A program made the position numbers and the translations under genes. A DNA stretch of 64,000 nucleotides from an uncultured bacterium (GTDB lineage Bacteria > Actinomycetota > Actinomycetes > S36-B12 > CAIYMF01): contig CAIKEU010000106.1 in NCBI GenBank assembly GCA_903826575.1, positions 47,274-111,273 of the forward strand, read 5' to 3'. The notes under the pieces are model-generated. The model ran no database searches. It was not told the origin of the DNA and saw only the letters and a program-made list of their open reading frames with translations. Shown piece after piece: positions 1 through 8,814 of this stretch (its first letter is position 1; each line of letters begins with the position of its first letter).

Positions 1-1
1 G

Positions 2-562
<561 letters not shown>

Positions 563-580
563 TTCGACACGGGGAGGCCT

Positions 581-612
581 AGGTCTGATTTCCGCTAGTG
601 CAAATCAGACCT
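581..612. repeat. 11-bp perfect inverted repeat between aroG and alkA
   Basis: AGGTCTGATTT (581-591) and AAATCAGACCT (602-612) are exact reverse complements around a 10-base spacer. The repeat starts 19 bases after the aroG stop and ends 20 bases before the alkA start. It could be the aroG terminator, although no T-run follows, or an operator for the alkylation-repair operon. Only the symmetry is observed; the function is open. Confidence 0.6.
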
Positions 613-632
613 GATCGGGCAGACTCGTCGTT

Positions 633-2120
633 ATGACGAGCGCAGCACCGCAAACGACGGCCCTGATCGGGCTCGACGGCGATGCTGCGTACCAAGCCAT
701 TGTGAGCCGTGATCGCCGCTTCGACGGTCGGTTGTGGTTCGGTGTCACGTCAACGGGAATTTATTGCCGACCGGTGTGCCCGGCCCAGACACCGCTGCAG
801 GCGAACGTGCGGTTCTTCGCTGTACCAGCCGCAGCGGTTAGTTCGGGTTTCCGCGCGTGTAAGCGATGTCGGCCTGACTCCGCACCAGGCTCACGTCATT
901 GGGACCATCGACATGATCTGACGGCGAAGGCGTTGAGGCTCATCGCCGATGGCCTCGTTGACGATGCTGGGGTTGCAGGGTTGGCGGCAACCTTGCATGT
1001 GAGCGAACGTCATGTTCATCGAACACTGGTTGCTGAGGTGGGAGCTAGCCCGCTACAGCTTGCCCAAAGTCGTCGAGCACAGACTGCACGGATGCTCCTT
1101 GAGCAGACTGACTTGACCGTATCCGATGTAGCCTTCGCAGCGGGCTTTTCAAGCCTTCGTCAATTCAATGATGTGATCAAACGCGAGTTCGGTGCGCCAC
1201 CCTCAGAACTGCGCACACCAGTTGGCTCTGCACTTGCAGCGACCGATCGACTGCTTGTTTTGCGCCTGCGATATCGACCTCCCTACGATGCGACGCAGAT
1301 GGGCGAATTCCTTGCTGCCCGTGCGATTCCGGGATTGGAAGTCCACACAGCGTCGACTTCGGGTTGGGTGCACCGTCGAGTCATTCAACTTCCGGCTCGG
1401 CCGGCGTCCGTCGACGTCTCGGTACACGACGGCCATGTGCTCGTGCGGAGTGATTGCGACGTTCGGGACACCGCACAACTTGTCCGTAAGGTACGGCAGT
1501 GGCTGGATCTGAATGCCGACCCCGATTCGATCAATCACGTATTACGTCGCGACGAAACGATGCGTCGGCTCGTCGACGCCCGGCCTGGCATGCGGGTTCC
1601 GACAACTGTCGATCCGTGGGAAACGTTAGTGCGGGCGATCGTCGGCCAGCAGGTGTCCGTAAGTGGTGCGACCACAGTTTTGGGTCGGCTCGTCGCCGCC
1701 ACGAGTGCGTCAACGCCAGACAACCTGGTGGCCTTCCCTGACGCGGCGTCGGTTGCAGAACTAGGTAGTGATCGCATCGCTAAACTGGGGATGCCTGGCG
1801 CGAGGGCGCGAACGATTTTTGGAGCAGCAGACGCTGTGGCACATGGGCGCATCGATCTGCGCAACCCCGACGTCGAATCCCTCCGAGCCGAGTTGCTCGC
1901 GATGCCCGGCCTTGGTCCGTGGACAGTGAATTACCTTCAGATGCGTGGGTTGGGGGACCCAGATGCCTTCCCGGAAACCGATTTGATCATCAAGCAAAAC
2001 GCTCGGCGCTTAGGTCTGCCGGACAGTCCACGTCAACTGGCCGCCCATGCCAACAGGTGGAGCCCGTGGCGAGCATATGCAGCCCATCACATCTGGAGCA
2101 TTCCGAAGGAGCAAACATGA
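633..2120 (+). CDS. alkA: Ada-type regulator fused to AlkA 3-methyladenine DNA glycosylase
   Basis: A 495-residue fusion for alkylation-damage response and base excision repair. Residues about 15-85 form the Ada zinc domain with Cys45, Cys49, Cys76 and Cys79 (TGIYCRPVC and CKRCRPD); Cys45 matches the Ada methylphosphotriester acceptor. Residues about 95-195 are an AraC-type helix-turn-helix. The C-terminal 290 residues are AlkA, with the helix-hairpin-helix GLGPWTVNYLQMRGLG followed by FPETDLI, which carries the catalytic Asp. Length and order match the mycobacterial alkA fusion. Being both sensor and glycosylase, it may activate its own operon after methylation. The ATG at 633 was chosen because the Ada domain starts close to it. 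The stop overlaps the next gene (ATGA). Confidence 0.95.
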   Translation: MTSAAPQTTALIGLDGDAAYQAIVSRDRRFDGRLWFGVTSTGIYCRPVCPAQTPLQANVRFFAVPAAAVSSGFRACKRCRPDSAPGSRHWDHRHDLTAKALRLIADGLVDDAGVAGLAATLHVSERHVHRTLVAEVGASPLQLAQSRRAQTARMLLEQTDLTVSDVAFAAGFSSLRQFNDVIKREFGAPPSELRTPVGSALAATDRLLVLRLRYRPPYDATQMGEFLAARAIPGLEVHTASTSGWVHRRVIQLPARPASVDVSVHDGHVLVRSDCDVRDTAQLVRKVRQWLDLNADPDSINHVLRRDETMRRLVDARPGMRVPTTVDPWETLVRAIVGQQVSVSGATTVLGRLVAATSASTPDNLVAFPDAASVAELGSDRIAKLGMPGARARTIFGAADAVAHGRIDLRNPDVESLRAELLAMPGLGPWTVNYLQMRGLGDPDAFPETDLIIKQNARRLGLPDSPRQLAAHANRWSPWRAYAAHHIWSIPKEQT

Positions 2121-2662
2121 CAAACCAGGTAGCTGCCTCCCGTCAGCCGTTGGAGACGGCCTCGATCTGCATTCCCGGAGGGGAATTGACGATCGTTGTC
2201 GACCCTGCTGATGGTGCGGTAATTGCTTCGGGATTCACCTCCTTGGCGGCTCTGCTTGAACTCCTAACAGACACAGACGTAGGCCGAGGACAGCGCAAGG
2301 TTGCCGCATCTGCAGCAATCACACCGGTACTCCAGGCTTGCCGTTCCTACGCTCGAGGTGATCTAGCTGCGCTAGATGCGGTTCCTGTTCGTCAAACAGG
2401 GGGTCCATTCATCGAGCGTGCCCGAGCGGAGTTGCGCGGCATTCCCGCTGGGCAGACTGATAGTTATGCAGGGCTCGCAACTCGGGCGGGACGCCCGGCA
2501 GCGGTGCGAGCAGCCGGTCAGGCGTGCGCCACGAATAAAGTTGCCCCATTCGTCCCCTGCCACCGAATTCTTCGCTCCGACGGATCGCTCGGTGGCTACG
2601 CCTATGGCCTGCCGGTAAAGCGGGCATTGCTGATTCACGAGGGCGTCGAACTCCCTGACTGA
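2117..2662 (+). CDS. ogt: Methylated-DNA-[protein]-cysteine S-methyltransferase
   Basis: Suicide repair protein that transfers the methyl group from O6-methylguanine to its own cysteine. The ATG at 2117 overlaps the alkA stop, with GAAGGAG at 2104-2110 as ribosome binding site, giving 181 residues, the normal family size. The active-site motif is PCHR at residues 147-150 with acceptor Cys148, preceded by the usual GQTDSYAGLA and RAAGQACATN segments and followed by GGYAYG. The open frame extends upstream to 1919, but that part overlaps alkA and is not conserved-looking. Overlap with alkA makes a two-gene alkylation-repair operon. Confidence 0.95.
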   Translation: MTNQVAASRQPLETASICIPGGELTIVVDPADGAVIASGFTSLAALLELLTDTDVGRGQRKVAASAAITPVLQACRSYARGDLAALDAVPVRQTGGPFIERARAELRGIPAGQTDSYAGLATRAGRPAAVRAAGQACATNKVAPFVPCHRILRSDGSLGGYAYGLPVKRALLIHEGVELPD

Positions 2663-2708
2663 TCAGCGTCGACCATCCATCTCGGGCCAATGGCTCTAGG
2701 CTGTACGA

Positions 2709-3758
2709 GTGACTCATGTGGTAGATCTGCGCAGCGACACTGTGACCCGTCCCTCGGCTGGAATGCGCGAGGCCATCGCCTCCGCCGATGTCGGTGATGA
2801 CGTGTATGGCGAAGACCCAATGCTCAACGAGATTGAGCAACGCGTCGCCGAGATGTTTGGACACGAGGCCGGCCTGTTCACCCCGACCGGTTCACTGGCC
2901 AACCAATTGGGCCTGCGCATGTTGGTCAAGCCAGGTGAAGAGATTGTCTGCGACTCCCAGGCCCACATCGTTCGTGCCGAGTTAGGTGCGGCGGCTGTGT
3001 TCAGTGGGATCACGTCGCGGACGTGGGAGACGCCTCGAGGAATCATCGAGGTCGATCAGATCAAGGGTTTTGTTCGCCCCGATGGCGGCCCGCATTTGGT
3101 GTCGACGACCGCGATCGCACTGGAGAACACGCACAACTTCGGCGGTGGAACCATTCAGCCGATCGACCGAATGCATGCCGTTCGTAACTTCGCTACCTCG
3201 ATCGGACTCGCAGTACACCTTGATGGTGCGCGATTGTGGAATGCCCATGTAGCCACGGGGGTCTCGCTGCGCGAGTATGGGACAACAGCCGACACGATTT
3301 CGGTGTGCCTGAGCAAGGGGTTGGGAGCGCCTGTCGGCTCGGTACTGGTTTCCACAGCCGAACGCATCGCCGGTGCGCGCGTTTGGCGCAAGCGCTACGG
3401 CGGCGGGATGCGTCAGGCCGGAGTGTTGGCCGCTGCTGGTTTGTACGCACTCGATCACAACATCGATCGGCTGAGCGAGGATCACGCGAGAGCTACTCGA
3501 CTCGGTGAGGCGATTGCCGTTCTTAGCGAAGGCATCGTCGATCTCGATTCGGTGCAGACAAACATGGTCGTACTGGAATTAGCTGGCACTGGATGGAAGG
3601 CCGCTGAGCTGGCCGCGCAGGCACGTGAACAGGGTGTGCTCATCTCTGCACTTGGCCCCACCTTCGTGCGGTTAGTGACCCATCTCGACCTCGATGACGA
3701 CGATATTGATCGCGCCATCGAGGTCGTCAGCTCGCTGCTCGCGTCGCGTTCGGCGTAG
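2709..3758 (+). CDS. ltaE: Low-specificity L-threonine aldolase (PLP, beta-eliminating lyase family)
   Basis: Cleaves L-threonine or allo-threonine to glycine and acetaldehyde in the cytoplasm. The protein has 349 residues, normal for the family. It opens with the characteristic VDLRSDTVTRPS, has the DDVYGEDP stretch, HLDGARLWNA (PLP-binding Asp) and the Schiff-base lysine Lys203 in SVCLSKGLGAPVGS. The GTG at 2709 is used because the conserved DLRSDT lies six residues in and no better start is available. It lies 46 bases after ogt and may be in the same transcript. It converges on aroF with only 3 bases between the stops. Confidence 0.92.
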   Translation: MTHVVDLRSDTVTRPSAGMREAIASADVGDDVYGEDPMLNEIEQRVAEMFGHEAGLFTPTGSLANQLGLRMLVKPGEEIVCDSQAHIVRAELGAAAVFSGITSRTWETPRGIIEVDQIKGFVRPDGGPHLVSTTAIALENTHNFGGGTIQPIDRMHAVRNFATSIGLAVHLDGARLWNAHVATGVSLREYGTTADTISVCLSKGLGAPVGSVLVSTAERIAGARVWRKRYGGGMRQAGVLAAAGLYALDHNIDRLSEDHARATRLGEAIAVLSEGIVDLDSVQTNMVVLELAGTGWKAAELAAQAREQGVLISALGPTFVRLVTHLDLDDDDIDRAIEVVSSLLASRSA

Positions 3759-3761
3759 CGC

Positions 3762-4796
3762 TTAGGCCGGCGGTGCCGTCAACGTACGACCGGCGATCGG
3801 TGCCAATGCCTTGATACTGGAGGTCAGTTCGGCCAGATCTTCGGCCATAAGTGCCTGAGGTCCATCACATAATGCTGTTGCTGGATCAGGGTGAACATCC
3901 ACGATGATGCCGTCGGCACCGATTGCGATGGCTGCCCTCGATAGTGGGACGACGAGGTCACGTCGACCGCCGGAGTGGGACGGATCCACAACGACCGGAA
4001 GATGTGACAAGGAGTGCACGACCGGAACCGCCGAAATGTCGAGGGTGTTTCTGGTGGCCTTCTCGAAGGTACGAATCCCACGCTCGCACAGGACGATCTC
4101 GAGATTGCCGCGTTGCGCGATGTATTCAGCGGCCATCAACCACTCTTCGATCGTCGAACTCATGCCGCGCTTGAGCATCACGGGTTTCCCAGCCGCGCCA
4201 ACTGCTTGCAAGAGGGCGAAGTTCTGCGCGTTCCTAGTACCTACTTGCAGCATGTCGGCGTAAGACGCGACCACATCGACATCGGCAACATCGACGACCT
4301 CGGTGACGATTGGCAGACCAGTTTCGGCCCGTACGTCGGCAAGAATGCGAAGACCCGCCTCGCCGAGTCCTTGGAACGCGTAGGGCGATGATCGGGGCTT
4401 GTAAGCACCTCCACGCAGCAGGCTGGCACCGGCAGCTTTTGCCATCTGTGCGGCCGCCAGTGTCTGCTCGGGCGTCTCGACGGCGCAGGGGCCGGCAATG
4501 AGGGTAAATGTTCTAGGACCGATTGGCGCCCGGCTTGTGCCGACCATCACGGTTGACTTCTCCGGGTGGTGATCGCGTGAGACCAGTTTGAACGGGGTGG
4601 AGATTCGCACCACCCGCTGAACGCCGTCGAAGGCCAGGAGATTTAGATCCTCGAACAGGTCAAGATCGCCGACAAGGCCGATGATTGTGCGCCGTTCCCC
4701 GCGGCTGACAAACGCTTGACCGCCCACGCCGGTGACTTTCGAAACGACGGCATTGATGTTGACCTCAGTGGCCGATGGGCTAAGGACGATAACCAT
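3762..4796 (-). CDS. aroF: DAHP synthase, class I with N-terminal regulatory domain
   Basis: A second DAHP synthase, of the (beta/alpha)8 KDO8P-synthase-like class I type, 344 residues. Residues 1-70 (MVIVLSPSATEVNIN...) match the small ferredoxin-like/ACT-like domain that in related enzymes gives Tyr/Phe feedback. The catalytic barrel follows, with GPCAVE, LRGGAYKPR, FQGLG, QVGTRNAQNF, KRGM and DPSHSGGRR, the last two regions supplying metal and phosphate ligands. Upstream on the same strand lie a short aromatic-rich leader ORF and a terminator (4842-4946), so expression is probably attenuated by aromatic aminoacyl-tRNA supply. GAGAAG 8 bases before ATG 4796 is a weak ribosome site. The assignment is secure; which isozyme dominates is not visible. 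Confidence 0.94.
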   Translation of the reverse strand: MVIVLSPSATEVNINAVVSKVTGVGGQAFVSRGERRTIIGLVGDLDLFEDLNLLAFDGVQRVVRISTPFKLVSRDHHPEKSTVMVGTSRAPIGPRTFTLIAGPCAVETPEQTLAAAQMAKAAGASLLRGGAYKPRSSPYAFQGLGEAGLRILADVRAETGLPIVTEVVDVADVDVVASYADMLQVGTRNAQNFALLQAVGAAGKPVMLKRGMSSTIEEWLMAAEYIAQRGNLEIVLCERGIRTFEKATRNTLDISAVPVVHSLSHLPVVVDPSHSGGRRDLVVPLSRAAIAIGADGIIVDVHPDPATALCDGPQALMAEDLAELTSSIKALAPIAGRTLTAPPA

Positions 4797-4841
4797 GTTC
4801 GAACTTCTCTCGATTGGAAGGAGTGCGCAGTTGCCGCAAGC

Positions 4842-4870
4842 AAAAAGCCCCGGCCAAAGGCGCGGGGCTT
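4842..4870 (-). terminator. Attenuator terminator in the aroF leader
   Basis: Read on the minus strand from 4870, the RNA is AAGCCCCG, then a GC-rich part, TTT, and GGCCGGGGC followed by five T. The outer stem GCCCC/GGGGC is perfect, with three further pairs inside. It lies 20 bases after the leader stop codon and 45 bases before the aroF start. This is the layout of an amino acid attenuator and would end transcription early when the ribosome does not stall in the leader. Confidence 0.8.
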
Positions 4871-4889
4871 GATGAGTGGACGCGAACGA

Positions 4890-4946
4890 CTAGACCGCCC
4901 ACCCGGTAACCCCGGGTCGGTAGCCATAAAAATATGTCGAACGCAT
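4890..4946 (-). CDS. aroF leader peptide, aromatic-rich (attenuator)
   Basis: A short reading frame encoding MRSTYFYGYRPGVTGWAV, 18 residues with three Tyr, one Phe and one Trp, five aromatic codons in all. AGGATG sits 7 bases before the ATG at 4946. An ATG at 4955 would add three residues. Stop TAG at 4890-4892, then the terminator at 4842-4870. Within the ORF the RNA can form ACCCGG/CCGGGT (4917-4912 with 4906-4901), a possible alternative stem. By analogy with trp/phe attenuation, ribosome stalling at the Tyr-Phe-Tyr codons during starvation would prevent terminator formation and allow aroF expression. Starved residue (Tyr, Phe or Trp) is inferred from codon content only. The frame begins immediately after the pknL stop. 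Confidence 0.8.
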   Translation of the reverse strand: MRSTYFYGYRPGVTGWAV

Positions 4947-4956
4947 AGTCGCCATC

Positions 4957-6861
4957 CTAGACGACGTCGATGCTGATCGTCGATCCCCATGGCAGTTCGG
5001 TGCCGACTGGTTCAGATTGGCGAACAACTCGACCGAAGGGTGCGATCCCGAGCGGGTACGTAACGGTGACCTTGAATCCCAAGCCGGTCAGCGTGGAACG
5101 TGCGTCAGCTTCAGCGGTCTTATAGAGATCCGGCACGGTGATCAGGGGCGGCCCTTTACTGACAACGAGAGAGACCGAGTCACCGCGGTTGACCTTGGAT
5201 CCCGCCGACGGATCGGTAGAGATGACGTGGCCGGTTGGAACCGTCTTGCTGTATTCGCGGCTCACCGAATATGTCAGGCCCGCGTTGGTCAAAGTTTTTT
5301 CGGCGCCGCTCAAGGATCGTCCGGCCAGATTCGGAACGGGCACTGGGGCTGGGCCCTTAGACACGATCAACGTCACTTGTTGATTGCGCTTGAGTTTCTG
5401 ACTTGCTGGCGGATTTGTGCCAACAACCTTTCCCTTGGGAATTTTTTCGTCATATGTCGTGGTTTGGCCGCCGACCGTGAGTGAACTGTCGGTGATGGCG
5501 GCAGTTGCATCAGCCACTGACATCCCAGCCACCTGAGGAATCGCATATCGCTCAAGGCCTTTGGAGACGATCGCGGTGACGTTAGAGCCGTCACGAACGT
5601 CTACTCCAGCAGTCGGATTCGTCGAAATAATCTGACCGACAGGAACAACTTCGCTGAATTGCTGGCCGGCCACGGACAACGTCAGGTTTAGGGGCTTGAG
5701 CCTGGCTTGGGCGGCGGTGGTTGTGAGACCAGTGACGCTCGGGACCGCAACTTTCTTTCCCACGCCCAGGAACCATGCGGCACCCGCAACGAGTGCGGCG
5801 ATGACGCTAAAGATCAGCAGCGCAATGACACCTTTGCGTTTATTGCGAGGTGCGCGAGTTACCTGCGGGGGAGCGTCCAGCGAGTTCTGAACGATCGGAC
5901 CGGTCTGCATCGTGGCAAGCGGAACAATCAGCGTTGATGCGTTCGATCCGCCGAGATCGAACGGTCGCGGTGCCGGAAGTGCAGAACGGATCCGGCGCAC
6001 ATCGGCGAGGAAACTTCCTGCATCGCGGTAGCGCAGATCGGGGTCTCGTTCGGTTGCGCGCGCCACGAGTGCATCGACCTCGGCGGTGATTCCTGGCCGG
6101 ATGCTCGAGGGAACGGGTACCACCGCGTTGACATGTTGATAGGCCACGGCAAGCGGAGTTTCACCGGCGAAGGGAACGGCCCCCGTGATCATTTCGTAGA
6201 GCAGGATTCCGGCGCCGTACACGTCGCTACGCGCATCGGCGATTCCGCGCTGGACTTGCTCCGGCGACAAATACGCCACAGTTCCGATCAGTAGTCCTTG
6301 GGTAGCCGCGGTGGCATTACCTGCGGTGATCGCGCGTGCCAAACCAAAGTCGGCGACCTTCACTCGACCGTCATCGGTGAGTAGGACGTTTTCGGGTTTG
6401 ACGTCACGATGCACGAAGCCGGCTGCGTGAGCCGCATCGAGAGCCTGCAGCACTGGGTCCAGAATCGTCAGGGCCTGCTCAGGGGTAAGGCGACCGAACT
6501 CACGCAGCACATCGCGCACCGTGCGACCCGGTACGTACTCCATGACGAGGTAGATCAGACCGCTGTCTTCACCCTGATCGTAAACAGCCACAACATGTTG
6601 ATCACTGAGCCGTGCTGCGGATTTGGCTTCGCGAACGAACCGCGAGACAAACGCGTTATCTTCGGCCAGCGAGGCATGCATGATTTTGATCGCGACGTGC
6701 CGATCAAGGCGAAGATCTGTCGCCGAATAAACCGTAGCCATCCCACCGCGGGCGATCCGATCTTCAATTCGGTATCGGCCGTCGAGAGTTCGCCCGACCA
6801 GTGGGTCAGCGACGGCGGTTTTTGCGGACGACTCCATAATTGTTGAGTCTACGTAGGACAT
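4957..6861 (-). CDS. pknL: Membrane Ser/Thr protein kinase with four PASTA repeats
   Basis: A 634-residue eukaryote-like receptor kinase. The kinase domain spans about 30-295: glycine loop IARGGMATVY (36-45), Lys59, HRDVKPEN (151-158, catalytic Asp153), DFG (171-173) and APE-like LSPEQ. A juxtamembrane stretch is followed by one transmembrane helix (about 344-366) and four extracellular PASTA units (371-634), which in this family bind muropeptides or lipid II. Position next to aroG and a mannosyltransferase matches mycobacterial pknL, but from memory that protein lacks PASTA repeats, so PknB-like function is equally possible. ATG 6861 or 6837 are both plausible; the open frame continues to 7233 but overlaps crtYc and looks non-coding. 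The aroF leader starts just after its stop. Confidence 0.9.
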   Translation of the reverse strand: MSYVDSTIMESSAKTAVADPLVGRTLDGRYRIEDRIARGGMATVYSATDLRLDRHVAIKIMHASLAEDNAFVSRFVREAKSAARLSDQHVVAVYDQGEDSGLIYLVMEYVPGRTVRDVLREFGRLTPEQALTILDPVLQALDAAHAAGFVHRDVKPENVLLTDDGRVKVADFGLARAITAGNATAATQGLLIGTVAYLSPEQVQRGIADARSDVYGAGILLYEMITGAVPFAGETPLAVAYQHVNAVVPVPSSIRPGITAEVDALVARATERDPDLRYRDAGSFLADVRRIRSALPAPRPFDLGGSNASTLIVPLATMQTGPIVQNSLDAPPQVTRAPRNKRKGVIALLIFSVIAALVAGAAWFLGVGKKVAVPSVTGLTTTAAQARLKPLNLTLSVAGQQFSEVVPVGQIISTNPTAGVDVRDGSNVTAIVSKGLERYAIPQVAGMSVADATAAITDSSLTVGGQTTTYDEKIPKGKVVGTNPPASQKLKRNQQVTLIVSKGPAPVPVPNLAGRSLSGAEKTLTNAGLTYSVSREYSKTVPTGHVISTDPSAGSKVNRGDSVSLVVSKGPPLITVPDLYKTAEADARSTLTGLGFKVTVTYPLGIAPFGRVVRQSEPVGTELPWGSTISIDVV

Positions 6862-7038
6862 GCCGCAGGAAGGGTCTGGCGCGCCGATTTGTCCGATTGT
6901 GATGTGCGAGCGATGCGGCTCCGCGATGCGAGCGATGACAGCGATGCGGCCCATTTCTGCGAACTCGTCGTCATCACGGCAGGATGTACATATGGTCTCT
7001 CGAAAAGCGCCCCTCGTGTGGTCCTTCGGGATGGTGTT

Positions 7039-7407
7039 GTGAGCCATCTGGCCTACGTGGCCGTGCTTGTCTTCATCCTGATCGGCGCGGGTTGGCTTGA
7101 AGTCGCCATGCGCACTCGGGTCTTTTCCAAGTGGCGTCGAATGATCCTGACCATCGTTCCGGTGGTCGTGATCTTCAGTGCTTGGGACGTATACGCAATT
7201 GCACAGGGGCACTGGAGTTTTGACTGGGCGCACGTCACCGGGGTGGTTTTCCCGGGTGGTCTTCCGCTGGACGAGGTGTTGTTCTTCATCGTCGTGCCCA
7301 TAGCGGCCATTCTGACGCTAGAGGCGGTTCGAGCGGTTAAGCGCTGGCAGGTTGGTGACGAGCCGGCTGATGAGATCGTCAACGGTAGTCGGATGGGGGA
7401 GTTATGA
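7039..7407 (+). CDS. crtYc: Lycopene cyclase subunit CrtYc (heterodimeric type)
   Basis: One half of the actinobacterial two-subunit lycopene beta-cyclase; 122 residues with three membrane helices. The core AWDVYAIAQGHWSFDW and GGLPLDEVLFFIVVP is the signature of this domain, including the acidic residues thought to be catalytic. GTG 7039 was chosen because the first helix begins at once; the frame is open back to 6889 but that part is not family-like. The stop overlaps the crtYd start (ATGA), so the two subunits are probably made together. Divergent from pknL across 177 bases. Confidence 0.9.
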   Translation: MSHLAYVAVLVFILIGAGWLEVAMRTRVFSKWRRMILTIVPVVVIFSAWDVYAIAQGHWSFDWAHVTGVVFPGGLPLDEVLFFIVVPIAAILTLEAVRAVKRWQVGDEPADEIVNGSRMGEL

Positions 7408-7823
7408 CATACACCCAGCTGGCCGTCGTGGGGGTTTTTGTGGCAGTGGCGATTGATCTGTTTGTTTTTCGTACCGGATTAGTTCGGCGTCGAGCATTCT
7501 GGGCCTCGTACGCGATCATCTTCTTGTTCCAACTCCTCACCAATGGCATCCTGACGGGCCTGCGCATCGTCCGCTACGACGGTGCGGCAATCATCGGCTC
7601 CTCGACGGCTGCGGACTCCACTCCAGCGTTCATCGGCGATGGACGTATTGCATACGCGCCGGTGGAGGATCTACTTTTCGGCTTCGCACTTGTGGTGTTT
7701 GCTCTGTCACTATGGGTGTTCTGGGGACGCCGGAATGTTCAGCGGACGCCGTACTCGGGACCGCCACGCATTCCCTATCCCGGCGCCCAGCAAGATCCGC
7801 GGTTAGGAGCCGGTGGGAAATAG
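7404..7823 (+). CDS. crtYd: Lycopene cyclase subunit CrtYd (heterodimeric type)
   Basis: Second half of the heterodimeric lycopene cyclase, 139 residues, three predicted membrane helices, with the domain signature YAPVEDLLFGFALVVFALSLW. ATG 7404 overlaps the crtYc stop. It is not known from sequence whether the enzyme cyclises one or both ends of lycopene; the presence of cruF, crtD and crtA, which act on an acyclic end, favours one. The last 21 bases overlap the end of the convergent crtB gene. Confidence 0.9.
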   Translation: MTYTQLAVVGVFVAVAIDLFVFRTGLVRRRAFWASYAIIFLFQLLTNGILTGLRIVRYDGAAIIGSSTAADSTPAFIGDGRIAYAPVEDLLFGFALVVFALSLWVFWGRRNVQRTPYSGPPRIPYPGAQQDPRLGAGGK

Positions 7824-8756
7824 ACCCTGCGTATGTCCGGCACCGTATCGTTTGCTGGCCACAACGGCTCGACCCAAAGCGGGTAATGCGACAGCTAGAC
7901 GACGACGCTTCGACACCGTTGCACGCTGGGTAAAGACTTGGTAATTAATGTCTTCGACCGCGTCGACGATTCCGCAGTAGAGGATTCGGGCCGCTTCGAT
8001 GCACGGTTGCGACGACGGGTGCAGCATCGCGATCCCTGCTCTGGATTGCTCCTCGAGTTGGCGCACGCGAGCGATCTGAAACTCGAGAGCGGCTCGAATG
8101 TCGGGGGTGAGAATCCGGCGTTCAAGGTCTGCGCGTCCAACATTGAATCGGGCTAAGTCGTCTAGCGGGAGATACACCCGGCCTCGATCCAGGTCCTCAC
8201 CAACATCGCGAACGAAGTTCGCCAACTGGAACGCAACCCCGAGATCCTTGGCACGGTCGAATGCCTCGGGCGCAGTGGGTTCAAGAATCGGGACCATCTG
8301 CAGCCCAATGACCGCTGCGGATCCGTAAACGTATTCGTAGAGATCGTCGTATGTCTGGTAGTGAGTGACCGTCAAATCCATTTTCATCGAATGGATGAAG
8401 GCGTGGAAGTACTCGATCGGAATGTTCCAACGCAGAACCGTATCGACAACCGCCATGCAGACCGGATCGTCGCTGTGGCCGCGGGCAAGATCGACGAAGA
8501 ACTTATCTGCCCAGCTATCAAGCCACTCTGCCTTTTGCGCATCACCTAGTGTGGACGCGAGGTCGTCGACAATCTCGTCGGCGTATCGAGCGAATCCGTA
8601 AAGCGCGTGCACGTAGGGGCGCTTAGCTGCGGGAAGCAGAAGGGTCGCCAGGTAATACGTCTTACCATGGTCCGCGTTGAGTTGGCGGCAGCGCTCATAG
8701 GAATCGCGCATCGCCGGGTTGGTCACCCCGGCGAGATCCAGCTCATGTGCGCTCAT
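7803..8756 (-). CDS. crtB: Phytoene synthase
   Basis: Joins two geranylgeranyl diphosphates head-to-head to phytoene, the committed step to C40 carotenoids. 317 residues, family-typical. Both Mg-diphosphate sites are present: DEIVDD at 60-65 and DVGEDLDRGRVYLP starting at 184. QLANFVRD precedes the second site as usual. ATG at 8756. Its 3' end overlaps crtYd in convergent orientation. It is divergent from the RNase gene across 58 bases, so the two may share a promoter region. Confidence 0.95.
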   Translation of the reverse strand: MSAHELDLAGVTNPAMRDSYERCRQLNADHGKTYYLATLLLPAAKRPYVHALYGFARYADEIVDDLASTLGDAQKAEWLDSWADKFFVDLARGHSDDPVCMAVVDTVLRWNIPIEYFHAFIHSMKMDLTVTHYQTYDDLYEYVYGSAAVIGLQMVPILEPTAPEAFDRAKDLGVAFQLANFVRDVGEDLDRGRVYLPLDDLARFNVGRADLERRILTPDIRAALEFQIARVRQLEEQSRAGIAMLHPSSQPCIEAARILYCGIVDAVEDINYQVFTQRATVSKRRRLAVALPALGRAVVASKRYGAGHTQGLFPTGS

Positions 8757-8814
8757 GGGTAAATCTTTGCATTGACGGCAGGAAGTTGCGTCGCCGCCGT
8801 GGGACGATACGTGA

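Noticed and set aside
4797..4804. GTTCGAAC palindrome next to the aroF start
   Set aside because: Lacks the GAAC-N4-GTTC order of a LexA box and is only 8 bases long.
6862..7233. 124-codon N-terminal extension of the kinase frame
   Set aside because: It overlaps the crtYc gene and has low-complexity His/Asp-rich sequence unlike kinases; the kinase domain starts right after 6861.
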